Source of the DNA: Bradyrhizobium tropiciagri | GTDB taxonomy: Bacteria; Pseudomonadota; Alphaproteobacteria; Rhizobiales; Xanthobacteraceae | Direction: 5' to 3' | DNA: 64,000 nt | NCBI RefSeq assembly: GCF_001189845.1 | Contig: NZ_LFLZ01000031.1 | Span: 32,601-96,600, forward strand | Part shown: in pieces, positions 61,286 to 64,000 of the stretch | Numbering within the stretch: the first letter of the stretch is position 1 | Layout: every line of letters begins with the position of its first letter | Notes under the pieces: model-generated | Databases searched by the model: none | Seen by the model: the letters and a program-made list of their open reading frames with translations, nothing else | What the model was told of the DNA's origin: nothing | Made by a program: the position numbers and the translations under genes

Positions 61286-62268
61286 CAGCGATCCCTAACC
61301 GGCGTCTCGGCAACCGGCGTCAGCGGCGGTTTGCCGGCGAACCAGTTCGTGATGTTGTCGACCACGAGCTGGTCCATCGCATTGCGCGTCACCACCGAGG
61401 CCGAACCGATATGCGGCAGCAGCACGACGTTCTGCATCGCCTTCAGCTCGTCCGGCACGTTCGGCTCGGCCGCGAACACGTCGAGACCGGCGGCGAGGAT
61501 GGTGCCGGATTTCAGCGCCGCGACCAGCGCCGGCTCGTCGACGACAGAGCCGCGCGCGACATTGATCAGCACGCCGCGCGGGCCGAGCGCCTTGAGGACG
61601 TCGGCATTGATCATCTTCGCCGTCGAGGCGCCGCCCGGCACGATGACGATCAGGGTATCGACCGCCTTCGCCATCTCGATCAGGTCGGGATAGTGCTTGT
61701 AGGAGACGTCCTTGGACGGATTGCGCGAGTGATAGGACACCGGCACCCGCGAGGCTTCGAGACGCCGACCGATCGCCTGGCCGATGCGGCCCATGCCGAC
61801 GATGCCGATCTTGCGGTCGCGCAGCGAACCGACGCTGAGCGGATAATTCTGGGTCTGCCACAGGCCGGAGCGCACGTAGCGATCGGCCTTGACGAATTCG
61901 CGCAGCGTCGCGATCAGCAGCCCCATCGCGACGTCGGCGACCTCCTCGGTCAGCACGTCCGGCGTGTTGGTGACCACGATATTGTGATCGCGCGCATAGG
62001 CGGAATCGACGTGGTCGTAGCCGACGCCGAAGCTGCCGACGATCTCGAGCTTCGGAAACAGCGCCATCGCGGTCTTGTCGGTCGCCATCGTGTGATAGGT
62101 GACGGCGATGCCGCGGATCTTGGCCATCGTGTCGGGCGTCAGGCGCTCGAGGTCGCCGCGGCTCTCGGCCTTGTGCAGCACGTATTGGTCGGAAAAGCCG
62201 TTTTCGAGGATTGGCCGGATCGGTCCATAAATCAGCAGATCGATCTTTTCGGAAGAAATCGGGGCCAT
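61285..62268 (-). CDS. D-2-hydroxyacid dehydrogenase
   Basis: A 327-residue NAD-dependent D-isomer-specific dehydrogenase: cofactor motif GIVGMGRIGQAIG in the middle, catalytic Arg in NVARGSVVDE, Glu in AAEPNVPDEL and His in LPHIGSASVV. It reduces a 2-keto acid such as glyoxylate or hydroxypyruvate. It is tied by single-base overlaps (TGATG) to the transporter permease before it and the inhibitor-like gene after. Start ATG at 62268; an upstream TTG is unlikely. Confidence 0.9.
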   Translation of the reverse strand: MAPISSEKIDLLIYGPIRPILENGFSDQYVLHKAESRGDLERLTPDTMAKIRGIAVTYHTMATDKTAMALFPKLEIVGSFGVGYDHVDSAYARDHNIVVTNTPDVLTEEVADVAMGLLIATLREFVKADRYVRSGLWQTQNYPLSVGSLRDRKIGIVGMGRIGQAIGRRLEASRVPVSYHSRNPSKDVSYKHYPDLIEMAKAVDTLIVIVPGGASTAKMINADVLKALGPRGVLINVARGSVVDEPALVAALKSGTILAAGLDVFAAEPNVPDELKAMQNVVLLPHIGSASVVTRNAMDQLVVDNITNWFAGKPPLTPVAETPVRDR

Positions 62269-63056
62269 CAACTTTCCTTTCCTAACGCGCTCTCATGCCA
62301 ACGCCGCAACAACCGGTGCGAAACTAGCGCCAGCACCCCATAGATGACAATCCCGGCCAGCGATAGCAGCAGAAGTGCTGCGAACATGCGGGGAATATTC
62401 AGCCGGTAGCCAGATTCAGCGATCCGAAACGCAAGGCCCGAGCCGGCGCCGGCGCTACCTGCCGCGATCTCCGCGACCACGGCGCCGATCAGCGACAGCC
62501 CGCCGGCGATGCGGAGGCCGCCGAGGATGTAGGGCAGCGCCGCGGGCAGCTTCAGGAACAGCAGCGTCTGCAGCCTTGACGCGCCATAAAGTTGAAACAA
62601 TCCGGCGAGGTTGCGATCGACCGAGTTGAGCCCGAGCGTGGTGTTCGACAGCACCGGAAAGAACGCCACGATCCAGGCGCAGACGATCACGGCGGTCTGC
62701 TGCTGCAGATAGATCAAGAGCAGCGGCGCGATCGCGATCACGGGCGTGACCTGCAAGACCACCGCATAGGGAAACAGCGAATATTCCAGCCATTTCGACT
62801 GGTTGAACAGCAGCGCCAGCACGACGCCGCCGACCGCGGCGGCAACGAAACCTTCAAGCGTGGTCAGCAGCGTGACGCCGAGCGATTGCGACAGGATCGG
62901 CCAGTCCGCAAACATCGTCTTCAGCACCAATAGCGGGCTCGGCAGCACGTAGGGCTGGATACCATAGGCGCGGACGATCGCTTCCCAGAGCACGAGCCCC
63001 GCGGCAAACACCGCGACAGGAAGCAGAAAGCGGATGAGGTCCTGCGGAGACTTCAT
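62268..63056 (-). CDS. NitT/TauT-type ABC transporter permease
   Basis: A 262-residue permease with six helices and the EAA-loop (LFQLYGASRLQTLLFLKLPAALPYILGGLRIA). It belongs to the SsuC/TauC/NrtB group for sulfonates, taurine, nitrate or pyrimidine precursors. It follows the ATPase gene with a four-base overlap. The binding protein is not in the window and may be beyond the right edge. Confidence 0.92.
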   Translation of the reverse strand: MKSPQDLIRFLLPVAVFAAGLVLWEAIVRAYGIQPYVLPSPLLVLKTMFADWPILSQSLGVTLLTTLEGFVAAAVGGVVLALLFNQSKWLEYSLFPYAVVLQVTPVIAIAPLLLIYLQQQTAVIVCAWIVAFFPVLSNTTLGLNSVDRNLAGLFQLYGASRLQTLLFLKLPAALPYILGGLRIAGGLSLIGAVVAEIAAGSAGAGSGLAFRIAESGYRLNIPRMFAALLLLSLAGIVIYGVLALVSHRLLRRWHESALGKES

Positions 63057-63859
63057 GCGCCCGCCTGCCCTTTATAGGATGGCGCCAGCGCATGCGAGAC
63101 CTCGCGGCAGAACGCGGCATATTCGGCCGAGGTGCGGAACTCCTCGCCGCGCGGCTCGGCCGATGCAATGCGAAACTCGGCGCCGATCCGGCCCGGACGC
63201 GCCGTCATCACGATCACGCGCTCCGAGAGATAGACCGACTCGAACACCGAGTGCGTCACGAAGATGACGGTCTTGTGCAAGTCACGCCACAGCGATAAGA
63301 GATCGTTGTTGAGGCGAAAGCGCGTGATCTCGTCGAGCGCCGCGAACGGCTCGTCCATCAAGAGGATATCCGGATCGGTCACCAGCGCGCGCGCCAGCGA
63401 CACCCGCATCTTCATGCCGCCGGACAATTCGCGCGGATAGGCGCCGGCGAACTCCGCCAGCCCGACCTGATCGAGCGCAGCATCGATGCGCATTTCGGCG
63501 TCAGCCACCGGCGCACGGGCAAGCTTCAGCGGCAGGCGGACATTGTCGCGCACGGTAGCCCACGGCATCAGGGTCGGCTCCTGGAACACGAAGCCGATCC
63601 TGTGGCTGCCGCGCCGCTCGGTGTCGTGATGCGCGAGCTCGACCGTGCCTGTGCTCGGTGCGGCGAGGCCTGCGATAATTCGCAGCGCAGTGGATTTGCC
63701 GCAACCGGACGGCCCGAGCAGCGAGACGAACTCGCCGCGTTTGACATCGAGGTCGAGCGGCCCGAGCGCCATCACACCGCTATCATAGGTCTTGGTGACG
63801 CCGCGCAGGCGCACGGCTGGGCCACGGGCATCGGTTTCCGGCACGATGCTCTCTACCAT
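63053..63859 (-). CDS. NitT/TauT-type ABC transporter ATP-binding protein
   Basis: A 268-residue ATPase with Walker A GPSGCGKST near residue 50, signature LSGGMKMRVSLARAL and Walker B ILLMDEPFAALD, of the SsuB/TauB type. It starts at ATG 63859 (MVESIVPE) and overlaps the permease start by ATGA. The frame is open upstream through a repeat but without family-like sequence. Confidence 0.92.
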   Translation of the reverse strand: MVESIVPETDARGPAVRLRGVTKTYDSGVMALGPLDLDVKRGEFVSLLGPSGCGKSTALRIIAGLAAPSTGTVELAHHDTERRGSHRIGFVFQEPTLMPWATVRDNVRLPLKLARAPVADAEMRIDAALDQVGLAEFAGAYPRELSGGMKMRVSLARALVTDPDILLMDEPFAALDEITRFRLNNDLLSLWRDLHKTVIFVTHSVFESVYLSERVIVMTARPGRIGAEFRIASAEPRGEEFRTSAEYAAFCREVSHALAPSYKGQAGA

Positions 63860-63889
63860 CGACGGCTGGATTTTGCTGAGCGCGATCGT

Positions 63890-64000
63890 GCCGCGGGGAA
63901 CACCTCTCCCCACCGGGGAGAGGTCGGCGCGAAGCGCCGGGTGAGGGGGCGCAGGTCCCACGAGAGAGCGTCACCCCTCACCCGGATCGCATCTGACGAT
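63890..64000. repeat. GC-hairpin-type intergenic repeat at the window edge
   Basis: CCTCTCCCC-ACC-GGGGAGAGG with CCGGGTGAGGGGG and the mirrored CCCCTCACCCGG, as at 20-150 and 17231-17382. It continues past the window. Confidence 0.75.

Overview
The window looks like chromosomal DNA of a Bradyrhizobium-type alphaproteobacterium (Nitrobacteraceae). This is inferred from the very GC-rich codon use, the many branched-chain-amino-acid-type (Liv) and peptide-type ABC importers, the ECF42 sigma/DGPF pair, and above all from about a dozen dispersed palindromic intergenic repeats (GCATGATC...GATCATGC, GTCGTCCCGG...GGGACGAC, GTCATTGCGAG...CTCGCAATGAC and others) of the kind that fill rhizobial intergenic space. 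I see no rRNA, tRNA, CRISPR array, transposase or prophage.

Layout. 0-6.5 kb: a secreted alpha/beta hydrolase, tcuB, then a minus-strand run of two amidohydrolases, a Rieske ferredoxin and a methyltransferase, and a PncC/CinA protein. 6.6-9.7 kb: a type I secretion ABC protein and its membrane-fusion adaptor. 9.8-11.7 kb: a thioesterase and a divergent LysR regulator. 11.6-20.9 kb: a peptide-type ABC importer operon in which an amidase and a tiny AtzG-like subunit are embedded, behind what looks like a sigma-54 promoter, with a second solute-binding protein facing the other way. 21-28.9 kb: a CHASE2 adenylate cyclase, a 1384-residue FecR/VCBS-repeat type I secretion adhesin and a LapG-like cysteine peptidase; together with the 6.6-9.7 kb exporter this reads as a surface-adhesion module. 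29-36 kb: a LivHMGF-type importer with a long-chain-type acyl-CoA synthetase and a binding protein, from a recognisable sigma-70 promoter. 36-42.5 kb: an ABC-2 exporter, an epoxide-hydrolase-like protein, an MBL-fold protein, an amidohydrolase and a double GNAT gene. 42.7-49.7 kb: an M29 aminopeptidase and a catabolic region (PcaB-like lyase, carboxymuconolactone-decarboxylase-like protein, tripartite tricarboxylate binding protein, two dehydrogenases, GntR/UTRA regulator) organised around a divergent promoter with two palindromic operators lying on the two -10 boxes. 50-54.4 kb: SDR, ThDP enzyme, L,D-transpeptidase. 55-64 kb: a coupled ATP-grasp/zinc-peptidase pair, a hydroxylaminobenzene-mutase-like membrane protein, ECF42 sigma and its DGPF partner, then a NitT/TauT-type ABC transporter joined to a 2-hydroxyacid dehydrogenase and a tandem AprI/Inh-domain protein.

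Five genes (peptide permease, acyl-CoA synthetase, double GNAT, M29 peptidase, tripartite binding protein) are each split by a frameshift, and all five are exactly one base short of an intact family-length frame. This common pattern suggests a systematic sequencing error rather than five independent pseudogenes, but real mutation cannot be excluded from sequence alone. They are typed here as pseudogene with that caveat.
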